The translations under genes were made by a program, and so were the position numbers. Under the pieces are notes generated by a model, which did no database searches, was not told the origin of the DNA, and saw only the letters and a program-made list of their open reading frames with translations. This document shows positions 34,411 through 43,443 of a stretch of DNA of 64,000 nucleotides, in pieces; position 1 is the stretch's first letter; every line of letters begins with the position of its first letter. The DNA comes from Aphanothece sp. CMT-3BRIN-NPC111 (GTDB lineage: Bacteria > Cyanobacteriota > Cyanobacteriia > Cyanobacteriales > JAHHGU01): assembly GCA_019359765.1 (NCBI GenBank), contig JAHHGU010000010.1, positions 1-64,000 of the forward strand, in the 5' to 3' direction.

Positions 34411-35799
34411 TCAAAGCCTAACTAACCCGATTTGTACTAGTGCCTGCGTCGTAATTCCCAAGCCTAGCAAGGTGATAAACAAGGCACTCACGGCAGACAA
34501 ACCTCTTACTAGTCGCACCTGCAAGGGAAATCGCTCGAACAGCCGCCTAGCCCCAACCAGTAGTAACCCAATTCCTGTCAGCGTCGCTGCTAATCCTAAA
34601 CTGAATGCCAATACTAGCGTTAGTCCAAAGCCGATACGGTTCAGAGCAATGGTGCTTAACAGTAAAACTAATGCAGAGGGGCAGGGCACAATACCGCCAG
34701 AAATACCTAGAGCTAGCAGGCTACGCCAAGTAACAGGCTCTCCATCAGCACCTGGAGGTAAGTGAGAGTGGTCATGATGGCTATGTGCGTGTTCGCCGTG
34801 GTGATGATGCTCTTGAGAATGGTCGTGGGAATGACCCTGTAAATGTTTATGATGATGCTCTTGGGAATGACCGTGAGAATGGTCATCATCAGCCACCACT
34901 TGTCCCCATGAGGATTTTAGACGCAGCTTTAGGCTTTGCAATCGCTCGCTTAACAGGTTCAGACCGATTATTACCACTATTAGACCCGATACGAAGCTAA
35001 GCCAAGGGTACAGTTGCTCTGGCAGGATGTAGCGGGAAGCGAAGAGGGTCACTAACCCTAGAGCGAACACGCCAATGGTATGAGTAATTGTCGTGATCAT
35101 TCCTAAGAAAATAGCGTGTTGGATCGTGGCACGCGATCCAACCAAGTAGGCACCGACGATTGTTTTTCCGTGTCCGGGCGACATAGCGTGCATCGCCCCC
35201 CAAACTACGGCACCGGCGATCGCAATCAGAAAGCTTCCCTCTGGCAACAATGCCTTACCCTGCATTAAGGAAAACTCACGATCTTCTGGGCTAAAGATCG
35301 AGTTTTGCACCTGTCCGCTGTGAAAGATAGTTGCCAAGCAGCGAGCGGTGGGAACTCCTGGTAGGAAAAGATCGTAGTGGATCTTTAGCCCTTGAACAGG
35401 CTGAGGCCAACTGTAGACCAACACTAAGGTGCTATGGGTGCCAGCGGTGACTTTTAGGTTTGGCGGGGGGGCTGAGGTTTCTGATGGTTTGACGGTTAGA
35501 GTCCCCTTGTGGTTGTTGCCATCGGTGAGGCGGATGCGATCGCCCAAAAAGCTCTGAAGCTCTGCTTGATGAGTGCGTACTTCAGTAGGCGTTAGTTGAC
35601 CATCCCGGTTTTCGTCTGCTGATGCCACTAAGCCAGTGGGAATAGTTAGTGTGATTTGGGTTTCTGTCTCACCCACGACAATTTTTGCCACTGCTAGGTC
35701 AGCCCAATGAGCATGGCTGGGGGTACACCACAGAGAGAGCACAAGCGCTCCCAGGAACGAGATAATACTAAGCCTGAATTGCCGCCATTTCCTGTTCAT
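34411..35799 (-). CDS. NicO-family nickel/cobalt transporter with His-rich loop
   Basis: 462 residues. A signal or anchor helix (LSIISFLGALVLSLWC) precedes a ~170-residue extracytoplasmic domain carrying an EF-hand-like DENRDGQLTPTE near 61-72. Then six or so membrane helices: AVVWGAMHAMSPGHGKTIVG contains the HX4DH-like substrate motif of the family. A cytoplasmic loop near 305-350 holds about 20 His (HDHSQEHHHHGEHAHSHH). SGGIVPCPSALVLLL follows. It probably exports or imports Ni2+/Co2+. It lies 4 bp after the TPR gene in an apparent operon with a DUF4331 gene. Confidence 0.85.
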   Translation of the reverse strand: MNRKWRQFRLSIISFLGALVLSLWCTPSHAHWADLAVAKIVVGETETQITLTIPTGLVASADENRDGQLTPTEVRTHQAELQSFLGDRIRLTDGNNHKGTLTVKPSETSAPPPNLKVTAGTHSTLVLVYSWPQPVQGLKIHYDLFLPGVPTARCLATIFHSGQVQNSIFSPEDREFSLMQGKALLPEGSFLIAIAGAVVWGAMHAMSPGHGKTIVGAYLVGSRATIQHAIFLGMITTITHTIGVFALGLVTLFASRYILPEQLYPWLSFVSGLIVVIIGLNLLSERLQSLKLRLKSSWGQVVADDDHSHGHSQEHHHKHLQGHSHDHSQEHHHHGEHAHSHHDHSHLPPGADGEPVTWRSLLALGISGGIVPCPSALVLLLSTIALNRIGFGLTLVLAFSLGLAATLTGIGLLLVGARRLFERFPLQVRLVRGLSAVSALFITLLGLGITTQALVQIGLVRL

Positions 35800-35803
35800 G
35801 AGT

Positions 35804-37204
35804 TTAGTTCAAGCCTAAAAGTCCTACTCCCAAGCCCAACGCCTTTCTGGCGTTTTCATCGAATGTTGGATCGCTCTGTTGCACCAGCTTAAAGAAAGCT
35901 AAAGCCTGCTTTTGATTGCCTAATTTTTGTTCAATTATGCCCGCCCGGTAGAACATTGCCGGATCGCGTATGCCGGATCGCAGCCCCTCCTGCATCGCTT
36001 TTTGAGCTTCACCCCAGCGCCCCAAGCTGGAAAGCGCCCAAGCCAAAGTATCATACGTCTCCGCATCCTGGCGGATATGTACTTCTGCTTGCATCAATGA
36101 GAGAGCTTCAACCACGTCCTGGGAGCGCCCACGCTCTAACAATAAACGTGCTAACTCACGCTTGTGTCCAAAGGTGGTCATATCGTTACGCAGCCTATCT
36201 TCCGCACGCTCTCGCCATTTTTGCGCCTCTGAGGGGTCGCCTGACAAATCTTTCACTCGTGCCATACCCCGCATTACAACGTGATCGTACACAGTAGGGG
36301 CTTTTTGTAAGGTAAGAAAGAATTGCGAGTAAAGGTTTTCAGCAGCTTTGTAATCTCCCAGCCGAACCTTTAATTCTGCCAAATTCAATAGCGCTGGGGG
36401 ATACTGTGGCAGGACGCGCAGAGCTTCTTTATATAGTCCCTCTGCTAGTTTCAGTTGCCCCCGTTTAAAGTAAAGTCTACCCAGCAGTGTCCGTGCCCAG
36501 ACCGAGCTGCCCGTTTCTTCAGGTTCTTCGGCAGCTATAGCCTGCTGGAAATCTTGAATTGCTTCTCTATCGTTCCCCTGAGCTACTTTTACTAAAGCGC
36601 GTAAAGTTAGAGATCCCAAGGTAGGAATACGGTCTACTAGGGCATTGGCTGCCTGGTTAGCCTCATCCACCTTGCCCATAGCTAGGTTTGCTGTCGCCCC
36701 GATGGAGAGACTATCTTCATTTTTAGACGCTTGGTTGGTGAGGCTAATGGCTTGAGCAAAATCATGTCTAGCTGTAGCAACTCTAGCTAAAACTAAAATA
36801 GCAGCGTCATTTTGAAAGGGCATCTTGGCGAGTGACTCTTGAGCAGTTTGCTCTGCCAACAAATACCAGCTTGTCTCCCCAGTAGCACGCGCCATCTTTA
36901 GGTAGGCTCCGCCAAGTGCAGCTTGGTTGAGCCAATCTTCAGGATCTTGGCTAATGCGTTTCTGATAGAAAGTGATTTCTCTCTCTAAAGCTATGGTCAC
37001 GCTACCCGGTGAGGGTCGCTCAAAGCGGTAGCTATAGATACCCTTGAGTCCTGGTTCTCCAAAACTTCCTGAAAAGAAGCGTAGACCGAGTGGGACGGCT
37101 ATCAGCACAAGAGCTGCGGCTGGCAAGGCAACTAGAAGCGGTACCCAAAAACGTTTCCGGGATTTTTGCTGGCCTTGATGTTCATAATAATCAGTGCTTT
37201 TCAT
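35804..37204 (-). CDS. Membrane-anchored TPR protein
   Basis: 466 residues. Basic N terminus, then one membrane helix (FWVPLLVALPAAALVLIAVPL), then an extracytoplasmic chain of TPR-like repeats (for example DFAQAISLTNQASKN, DREAIQDFQQAIAAEE, GQLKLAEGLYKEALRVLP, GDYKAAENLYSQFFL). It lies between the DUF4331 gene (62 bp upstream) and the NicO gene (4 bp downstream). That suggests it scaffolds or loads components of the metal-handling set; this is inference from position. Confidence 0.82.
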   Translation of the reverse strand: MKSTDYYEHQGQQKSRKRFWVPLLVALPAAALVLIAVPLGLRFFSGSFGEPGLKGIYSYRFERPSPGSVTIALEREITFYQKRISQDPEDWLNQAALGGAYLKMARATGETSWYLLAEQTAQESLAKMPFQNDAAILVLARVATARHDFAQAISLTNQASKNEDSLSIGATANLAMGKVDEANQAANALVDRIPTLGSLTLRALVKVAQGNDREAIQDFQQAIAAEEPEETGSSVWARTLLGRLYFKRGQLKLAEGLYKEALRVLPQYPPALLNLAELKVRLGDYKAAENLYSQFFLTLQKAPTVYDHVVMRGMARVKDLSGDPSEAQKWRERAEDRLRNDMTTFGHKRELARLLLERGRSQDVVEALSLMQAEVHIRQDAETYDTLAWALSSLGRWGEAQKAMQEGLRSGIRDPAMFYRAGIIEQKLGNQKQALAFFKLVQQSDPTFDENARKALGLGVGLLGLN

Positions 37205-37266
37205 GCCACTTGCTCTTTTGAAAGTAGCGAGCAGCGCTCTTAACGCTGCTCACTGTGCTTATTGAT

Positions 37267-38514
37267 CTAGTTGGGTAGAGCCAAGTAGGGTAAGTTTTGT
37301 ACTGGTTGATCGTGTCCTTGTGCAGGGTTATCAGGCACACCCTCGTAGAAGACGTTATCACTCTTGACTGCCGCCAGAGGTGTCCCCTGTGTCACAACTG
37401 TGATTGTGGTATCGATAACATCATCTTTGATCAGGCGACCCGTGATCGGACTTCCTTTAGTGTTGAGGGCTTTGCCATATCCGCTGGGTTGTGTCGTGTC
37501 AATCCGCATTACATCCGGTAAAAAGGCCAATGCCTTGGCAGTCGCCTGAGCGTCAGTATTGCCAAAAGCTTTCAACGTCTTTATCGCTTCAGCCCGGACG
37601 GGAGCAGCTGCGGGACTCAAATCCGCACTAGGTGGGATCATGTTAAAGGCGTTGAGAAAATCGTTGGTAAAGATTAGACCTTCATTAATCGCCGGCCTAG
37701 CCAGTCGCTCAAACTGTTTGTAGGTGTTGTCTGGTTGCCGCAGCGAGATGGTTTCCCAAACGTCAAACGTTGTTGCATTAGTTGAGTTCTGCAATAAGGC
37801 TCGTGGCACCCGCACGACAATTGTGTTGACGTTGTAGTCTTTAGTAAAATCAATTGCCTTGTCGGGGGGGCGGAAACTTAAAATATCTGGTAAAGGTATG
37901 TTCAAGAAACCTTTTTTCTTCAAAAGACTTGCACGTACCTGGAAGTATCGCGTTACATCGAAGAAGAAGGGGTCTTCCCGCAGACCAGCAAATACACTTA
38001 AATTAGAGCCACCCACGCTCACCTGATTGATGGTGGGGGTAGTAGCCTTAGTCAACGGAGTTGTAACCAGAGGAGAACCACTAGTAGTTCTTGTAGTAGT
38101 TGTCTCAACACCATTACGAACTACGCTCATCCTGAAGCTTTGACGACCGGAACTATCTTTGTCAGCAAATCGGAAGCGCAGGATGACATCTTCAGCGCCA
38201 GTCGGGGTGGCATTTTTATCGGCAACCCGCGTGACATGGAAGTCATATGAGGCGTTGGTGCTGAAGTAGTATTGCTGACGAGGGAGCGATCGCGGGTTGG
38301 TGTTCATCACGAAGATCAGGTCATTTGCCGAGGCGTTAGGGTTCTGATCTTGTTCTCTGAACACGAACAAATCTGTCAAATTGAGATTGCGACCTTTATT
38401 ATCGACTTCACCATCATCGTGGTCAGATGCTTTGAGGTAGCGAGGAGTGGCGGCTGCAACCACCGTCAAACTGAGTGCAACTACACCCAAACCAATTATT
38501 TTTTTTACATTCAT
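37267..38514 (-). CDS. DUF4331-family exported protein
   Basis: 415 residues with a Sec signal (IIGLGVVALSLTVVAAATP). The mature start is Asp/His-rich (KASDHDDGEVDNKGRNL), followed by LTDLFVFREQDQNPNA, LIFVMNTNPRSLP, DVILRFRFADKDSSGR and a C-terminal YGKALNTKGSPITGRLI block typical of DUF4331. The family has no assigned biochemical role. It is the first gene of a likely operon with a TPR protein and a NicO-type transporter. The acidic/His start could bind divalent metal, but that is inference. Confidence 0.85.
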   Translation of the reverse strand: MNVKKIIGLGVVALSLTVVAAATPRYLKASDHDDGEVDNKGRNLNLTDLFVFREQDQNPNASANDLIFVMNTNPRSLPRQQYYFSTNASYDFHVTRVADKNATPTGAEDVILRFRFADKDSSGRQSFRMSVVRNGVETTTTRTTSGSPLVTTPLTKATTPTINQVSVGGSNLSVFAGLREDPFFFDVTRYFQVRASLLKKKGFLNIPLPDILSFRPPDKAIDFTKDYNVNTIVVRVPRALLQNSTNATTFDVWETISLRQPDNTYKQFERLARPAINEGLIFTNDFLNAFNMIPPSADLSPAAAPVRAEAIKTLKAFGNTDAQATAKALAFLPDVMRIDTTQPSGYGKALNTKGSPITGRLIKDDVIDTTITVVTQGTPLAAVKSDNVFYEGVPDNPAQGHDQPVQNLPYLALPN

Positions 38515-38725
38515 CGTGGTTGATCCTGAGGGAAAGCGCCCTGTTAATAGTCTAACAATTTGTTGTTTTGTCTGCCATGTTGATCTCTCCTAAAAAAAAC
38601 AGTTTAGGATTAATTACCTACAATATTTGGCAGAAAATTGAGTGCGTCATTAGGTAACGAGATTGCTTTTAATTGCATCTGCTCATTAAGCAGAAATATA
38701 GGAAAGCTCTACATTTCTTCCTTCA

Positions 38726-40999
38726 CTAAAAGCCACAAGTTCCCCGTGCAACTGTTGTAGTTCCTGTCTGATTTACGGTGCCAGTGTTCGTAGGAAGTGT
38801 ATTTTCAACCTGAAGCGTTCCACCATTGTTGACTAGAGCAAAATTGCCGCCCGTGTTATTGCGGAGTTGCAGGCACGTAGTAGAAGCATCGAATGTTTGG
38901 GCATCGAAATCACCAATTGCCGCACCGCTGACATTATTGCCTGTCAGGGCGTTCAATCGGACACTAGCAAAGATTTTGGCAGTGCCACCACCGGCACCAG
39001 AGAAAATGGAAATTCCTTGATTCTTACTTCCCCTTACGGTATTGGAATCTAGTACAAGCCGCAACTGGGAATCATTGTCAGCATCTGCCTGAATGCCAGT
39101 AGCACCACTGTTGAGAATCTGATTGTTAGATACAGTCGCCGTTGCTCTTGCATTATCAAGCAGATCAATATCAATCCCATCTCCATTGGCGTTATTAATT
39201 GTGTTGCCAGAGACGGTCAGCTGCGTCCTCGAATTTTTATCCCCCAGGAAATTCATCCCATCGCCTGTCAAGTTGCGGATTGTATTATTGGACACGTTGA
39301 GTGTTGATTGAGCATTATCGCTAGCCCGGAATTGAAGCCCCTGTGCCTGATTTTCAATGGTGTTGTCGCTGATGGCTAAGTTATTCAGCTTGGCATTCTG
39401 GCCTAAGTTAACGTCCACCCCAGTACCGGAATTAGCGATGTTATTGTTGGTAATCTGACCAGTGCCTTGGGCAGTCCCTACCAAGTTAAGTTTGATGCCG
39501 TTAACGTTGTCGGCGATCGCATTATTCCCAATTGATAGAGCCACCTGACCAGCATTATTGTCAATCGAGATAGCCTTCTCGGCATTATTTCTGATGCTGT
39601 TGTCGGTAATGTTGATATTCCCAGTCGCATTGGTCAGAGAAATGCCATTTCCCAGATTTGAGGCGTCAGTGGTAATTGAATTGCTGATGATGTTGTCTTG
39701 AATCGTCGTGTTGTTGATATTCATTCCCCGAATACCAGGGCCGCTAACACCATTGATGGCAAATCCATCCAGCGTGTTGCTATTACCTAAAGTAACCGTT
39801 CCTGTAACCAGGGGTCGCACACCACTACCAGAAAGCGGTAATAATATGTTGCCAGATTGTACTGTGTTAATCCGCTGCACGGGGCCACTGGATAGTAGTG
39901 ACACTCCATTGGGAATGCTGAAAGCTGGAATCCCAGGGTTCGTGCCAGATTGCACATAGACAATTTGATTAGGTTTAGCCACATTTAAGGCATTCTGCAA
40001 CGAGCCAAAGGGATTTTCGATGGTACCATTCCCCGCTCCTTGACCCAGGTTTACATGCAGAATCTGGAACGCCTGGTTTGTGGTGGGATTGAATAAAGTA
40101 ACAGCAGTATTCTCAATTTCTGTCTGCTCGTCTACAACAATGGCAAATTGGCGCTCTACCGACTGACCCAAACGAGCCAAGGGGCTGTCTCTGGTAGCGC
40201 TACCCCTCCGAGGTCCACTTCCGGGAAAGTTGACCCCCAGGCTCAAAAACGCCCTGGTGTCGAATATGCCGTCATTTTGCACCTGTAGACTCAGATTTAA
40301 TAGGTCATTTGGACGGGCTTCCAATCGCCCCTTAACGCCAAAAGAATCTTCGTTTCCAGCATCGTAGTAATACACCCCAGCATAGCCGCGTAGGGAACCT
40401 CTGCCCAACGATATCAGGCGAGTTCCAACTTCCGTGTCGAACCCAGACACTTGTTGCTCAAATTGGCGCACCCGACTCGTATTCATCAGCAAGAAGTTCT
40501 GCTGAAAGCCAGGAGAAGTAAAGGTTTGCTCGGAGGTTTGCTGACTTCTGTCACCTATGGGGATGTAGCCATTAATTCGGAAATCTAAGTTCTCTCCAAG
40601 GCTTTCAAAACCCACGCCTAGTTGGTTGAAGACATTCTTGCCAGTGTCACGGGTGTCATAGGCAAAATAACCGCCATAAGTTCTGTTACCAGACTGACTA
40701 TATAACCGATGTCCTAGTATGACGTTCCCACCCAAATTAGCGTTGTTGTCTAAAAGCAATCGTCCTTCCAAGAAGGTGAGATTGTTTCCTGGACTTTGTT
40801 GCAGGGGAACAAATCCCTCGAAGCTAGTAAACGGTTCAAAACCAGGACCTTCGGTGGTGTAGCGAACCCCTACACGGGGGCCAAAAGTTGGGGGTGAGTT
40901 GCTCTCAGTGTCGCTAGTTTGAGCGGCAACTGGATTTGTTACTGTGGCGGCTAGCAGGCAACCCAACCAGATTAATTGTCTAAACTTTCTCATAAACAC
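38726..40999 (-). CDS. Outer-membrane barrel plus right-handed beta-helix protein
   Basis: 757 residues. A signal peptide (about 1-26, ending VAAQTSD) is followed by a barrel-like region (about 30-280) with alternating strands, ARPNDLLNLSLQVQND and FLSLGVNFPGSG, like the inverse-autotransporter class. A passenger from about 315 carries parallel-helix rungs with Asn ladders: ITDNSIRNNAEKAISIDNNA, LAISDNTIENQAQGLQF, LNVSNNTIRNLTGDGMNF, LTVSGNTINNANGDGIDI. Likely displayed at the outer surface, as adhesin or polysaccharide-interacting protein. It shares strand with the DUF4331 operon but is 211 bp upstream of it. Confidence 0.85.
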   Translation of the reverse strand: MFMRKFRQLIWLGCLLAATVTNPVAAQTSDTESNSPPTFGPRVGVRYTTEGPGFEPFTSFEGFVPLQQSPGNNLTFLEGRLLLDNNANLGGNVILGHRLYSQSGNRTYGGYFAYDTRDTGKNVFNQLGVGFESLGENLDFRINGYIPIGDRSQQTSEQTFTSPGFQQNFLLMNTSRVRQFEQQVSGFDTEVGTRLISLGRGSLRGYAGVYYYDAGNEDSFGVKGRLEARPNDLLNLSLQVQNDGIFDTRAFLSLGVNFPGSGPRRGSATRDSPLARLGQSVERQFAIVVDEQTEIENTAVTLFNPTTNQAFQILHVNLGQGAGNGTIENPFGSLQNALNVAKPNQIVYVQSGTNPGIPAFSIPNGVSLLSSGPVQRINTVQSGNILLPLSGSGVRPLVTGTVTLGNSNTLDGFAINGVSGPGIRGMNINNTTIQDNIISNSITTDASNLGNGISLTNATGNINITDNSIRNNAEKAISIDNNAGQVALSIGNNAIADNVNGIKLNLVGTAQGTGQITNNNIANSGTGVDVNLGQNAKLNNLAISDNTIENQAQGLQFRASDNAQSTLNVSNNTIRNLTGDGMNFLGDKNSRTQLTVSGNTINNANGDGIDIDLLDNARATATVSNNQILNSGATGIQADADNDSQLRLVLDSNTVRGSKNQGISIFSGAGGGTAKIFASVRLNALTGNNVSGAAIGDFDAQTFDASTTCLQLRNNTGGNFALVNNGGTLQVENTLPTNTGTVNQTGTTTVARGTCGF

Positions 41000-41508
41000 T
41001 CCTCACAAGACCAGCTAATATTTCTCAGTCTGTCTATATTGCTTGGAAATATAGATTCCTGGAGAGTTAGAGTCGATGCAGTCTCGCTGCCCTAACCCGT
41101 GTGTCACCTATCAGTTGCGTCCCTTGGTAACGACCCAGCGCTACTCGGAAGAAATAGAAATAAGGAAACAACGGTTTATTTAGACGTAGGCAAAAACTGC
41201 TTGTCTAATAGAGTTGAACCCAAATATTTGCTAGTAATCTATCGGTAGAGTTGTGGTGCCCAAGGCTCACCTATGCGTAGATTTTCTACATAAGTTATGC
41301 CTAATAAATTTTCAGCCAACTTAAAGGATTCACAAGCAAAGTTTAGCAAGGTGTTGCCCTATACAATATTTCATCTGTATTTAGTGACGCGCATCTACCC
41401 TAATGAGGGTTTACAAAATGGTCTCATTAAGCTAACTATATCTGAAATAATTATTTTATTCGCGTAACAGCAGAAAAACTAAGTTATAACTTATAAGTTT
41501 ATATACTT
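41000..41508. other. Intergenic region with possible structured leader
   Basis: No gene seen. At 41070-41146 three nested stems can be drawn: GAGT (41070) / ACTC (41143), CGCTG (41085-41089) / CAGCG (41136-41140) and GTCACC (41103-41108) / GGTAAC (41126-41131). On the minus strand this would be the leader of the beta-helix gene, and it contains GGGACGCAA. I could not match it to a riboswitch class. Confidence 0.35.
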
Positions 41509-41817
41509 ATGGTAAGTGGTCTTTTTATCAAAGATATGACCTGCGAACTTTGCGGAAGAGAGGTGGATAGCTTGACGGTTCACCACTTGATTCCCAGACA
41601 AAAAACGAAACATAAAAAGGTTGATATTGGTCCGACAGCTAACATCTGCTCTGCCTGCCACCGTCAGATTCACACCCTATTTGACAACACACACTTAGCG
41701 CAGCAGTTGAACACTCTTGAAAAGCTCAAGAATGAACCCCAAATGCAAAAGTTTTTGTCTTGGGTGAAGAAGCAAGATCCGGATAAACGTGTCAGAGTTT
41801 ATCGCCAAAGAGCCTAA
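41509..41817 (+). CDS. Small HNH-endonuclease-like protein
   Basis: 102 residues (ATG 41509; ATG 41536 also possible, giving 93). A single HNH/treble-clef module: CELCGREVD, then VHHLIPRQ with the catalytic His pair, then ICSACHRQIHTLF with the second Cys pair and metal His. The C-terminal ~45 residues are a basic helix. It may be a stand-alone nuclease or an HNH-fold nucleic-acid binder. Not next to phage, restriction or intron genes. Confidence 0.82.
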   Translation: MVSGLFIKDMTCELCGREVDSLTVHHLIPRQKTKHKKVDIGPTANICSACHRQIHTLFDNTHLAQQLNTLEKLKNEPQMQKFLSWVKKQDPDKRVRVYRQRA

Positions 41818-41846
41818 GCATATGCCAGGGGCTGTTCAGCCTGATG

Positions 41847-42977
41847 TTAGCGAGACTGGGCATTAGGATTTCGCGCTTGTTGCAAAAGCTGCTCGGCATT
41901 AGCAGCCCATTGGGTAATTCCTTGGGCAGTATAAAGGTCTTTAGCATATTGCAGAACTCGTTGAGCGTCGCTATAACGGTTCTGGCGCAAAAAAACTAGG
42001 CCAGCTCCATAGTAGGCATTGGCATAGTTAGAGTTGGCTTCAGCCGATTTACGAAATGCTTCTAAAGCTGGGTTTAAGTTTCCCTGGTTTAAAAGAATTG
42101 AACCCAAGTTGTAATGAGCCTCTGGATATTTGGGGCTGATTTGAATTGCTTGCTGAAAGGCTTTTTTAGCCTCCTCGACTTTGTTCTGTTGCAAATAAAC
42201 CAAGCCTAAATGGTAAGCTGGCTCTGGAGCTTTAGGGCTATATTGCATTGCCTGTTTAAAAGAAGCGAGAGCCTTGTCCATTATCCCCTGCTGTTCAAAT
42301 ACCAAACCAAAGTTGTAATGACCTACGCCTAGCTTGGGGTCTAGTTGCAGCGCCCTTTCCAAGTAATCCTTCGCTTGCTGTAAGTTGCTGCCTTCTAGTA
42401 GCGCTGCGCCTAAATTAGCAAAGGCTAGGGCAAAGCTGGGGTCAGCCTGCGTCGCCTGGTAAAATGCGTCAGCAGCTGGCTGCAATTGTCCCACCTGCCG
42501 TAAGGCTAGCCCTAGGTTGTAATGAGCCGATGCCATTTTTGGGTCTAGTTGTGATGCCTGCCGAAAAGCGGCGATCGCTTCAGTTAATTTCCCCTGCCCA
42601 ATTAATTGCAATCCCTGATTAACTAAATCCGCTGCTGCTGGAAATCCTGTCTGAGTTTGAGCGATCATTCGATTTTGGATAGCGCTATGCGCCGCTTCGC
42701 TAGAGGATTTTGGATTTTGGATTGTCCCTACAACTAAAATTTGAGGGCTGGCGATACTGAACCCATGATTTTCTTTTCCAGGAATGAAAGTTAGCGGCTT
42801 GAGACTTTGTGTATTTTTGGTCAATATCGGTGGGATTCCAGATGCTGAATTAAGTTTTAGCCCTGTAACATCTCTCTGTCTAGGGGAGGGCGAGGGGGGT
42901 GTTATTGCCATAATTGGGGTCAGGGGCGGGAACAGAAACAGCAAACTCAGCCAACCTGTGAGATGCCTCAGTTGCAT
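41847..42977 (-). CDS. Exported TPR protein
   Basis: About 376 residues from ATG 42977, which gives a clean signal peptide (MQLRHLTGWLSLLFLFPPLT); the frame is open to 43070, giving 407. After a ~105-residue unstructured region come seven TPR units of 34 residues (about 120-360), for example ASAHYNLGLALRQVGQLQPA and PEAHYNLGSILLNQGNLNPA. The segment GTIQNPKSSSEAAHSAIQNR is encoded by heptad and palindrome repeats. Role unknown; periplasmic scaffold likely. Confidence 0.82.
   Translation of the reverse strand: MQLRHLTGWLSLLFLFPPLTPIMAITPPSPSPRQRDVTGLKLNSASGIPPILTKNTQSLKPLTFIPGKENHGFSIASPQILVVGTIQNPKSSSEAAHSAIQNRMIAQTQTGFPAAADLVNQGLQLIGQGKLTEAIAAFRQASQLDPKMASAHYNLGLALRQVGQLQPAADAFYQATQADPSFALAFANLGAALLEGSNLQQAKDYLERALQLDPKLGVGHYNFGLVFEQQGIMDKALASFKQAMQYSPKAPEPAYHLGLVYLQQNKVEEAKKAFQQAIQISPKYPEAHYNLGSILLNQGNLNPALEAFRKSAEANSNYANAYYGAGLVFLRQNRYSDAQRVLQYAKDLYTAQGITQWAANAEQLLQQARNPNAQSR
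42665..42725. repeat. Heptad/palindrome repeat inside TPR gene
   Basis: It comprises GATTTTGGATAGCGCTATGC, then GCCGCTTCGCTAGAG and GATTTTGGATTTTGGATTGTCC, reading into the coding region in frame. Confidence 0.75.
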
Positions 42978-43258
42978 ATTAGTTCTCTTTACAAACTTCA
43001 AATTTTTGAGTGGCAAATTAGCTTCCATACTTAAACTAATGTCTTTACAATTGTTAGGTTGGTTCATCAATTTTATAGTTCCTTTATAAAGGTTAACTTT
43101 ACTTAATTTATAGAGAAGTTAACCTTAAAAGAAGTTGCATTTTTTATTTGACTGCGGTTAAACGCGCTACTCTCACAGAAATAGATGGTTACCATCCATG
43201 ACAACGGTGGGACTCATAGTTGCTGCCTGGGGAGGGTTAAGCGATCGCCCTCCCCCTT

Positions 43259-43335
43259 GAAGCAGGAAGCTCATGCACCGTGAGGTGGAGAAGCCCACTC
43301 TATACACGCAAGCGTTAGTGTGGGACAACGCGGCC
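43259..43335 (+). mobile_element. IS200/IS605-type right-end (omega-RNA-like) remnant
   Basis: GAAGCAGGAAGCTC followed by GTGAGGTGGAGAAGCCCACTC and the hairpin CCCACTCTATACACGC / GCGTTAGTGTGGG. This resembles the stretch that ends TnpB genes and their right-end RNA in cyanobacterial IS605 elements; KQEAHAP would be the last TnpB codons. No TnpB frame precedes it (42978-43258 has none). The rest of the gap to 43443 shows no gene. Confidence 0.55.
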
Positions 43336-43443
43336 TATCTAGTTATTAACGGTAATGGCACAGGTTTGCCCAAGTGGGGGAGACCCCGCCGCTGGCTCAA
43401 GTGTCCAGCCGTTCCAATCCTTATCTATCTTAAGGGGTGACTT

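Noticed and set aside
41070..41146. c-di-GMP-I (GEMM) riboswitch
   Set aside because: GGGACGCAA is reminiscent, but the paired CACAGGGCAAACC and GGUAGCGGGG elements of the class are missing; kept only as an unassigned structure.
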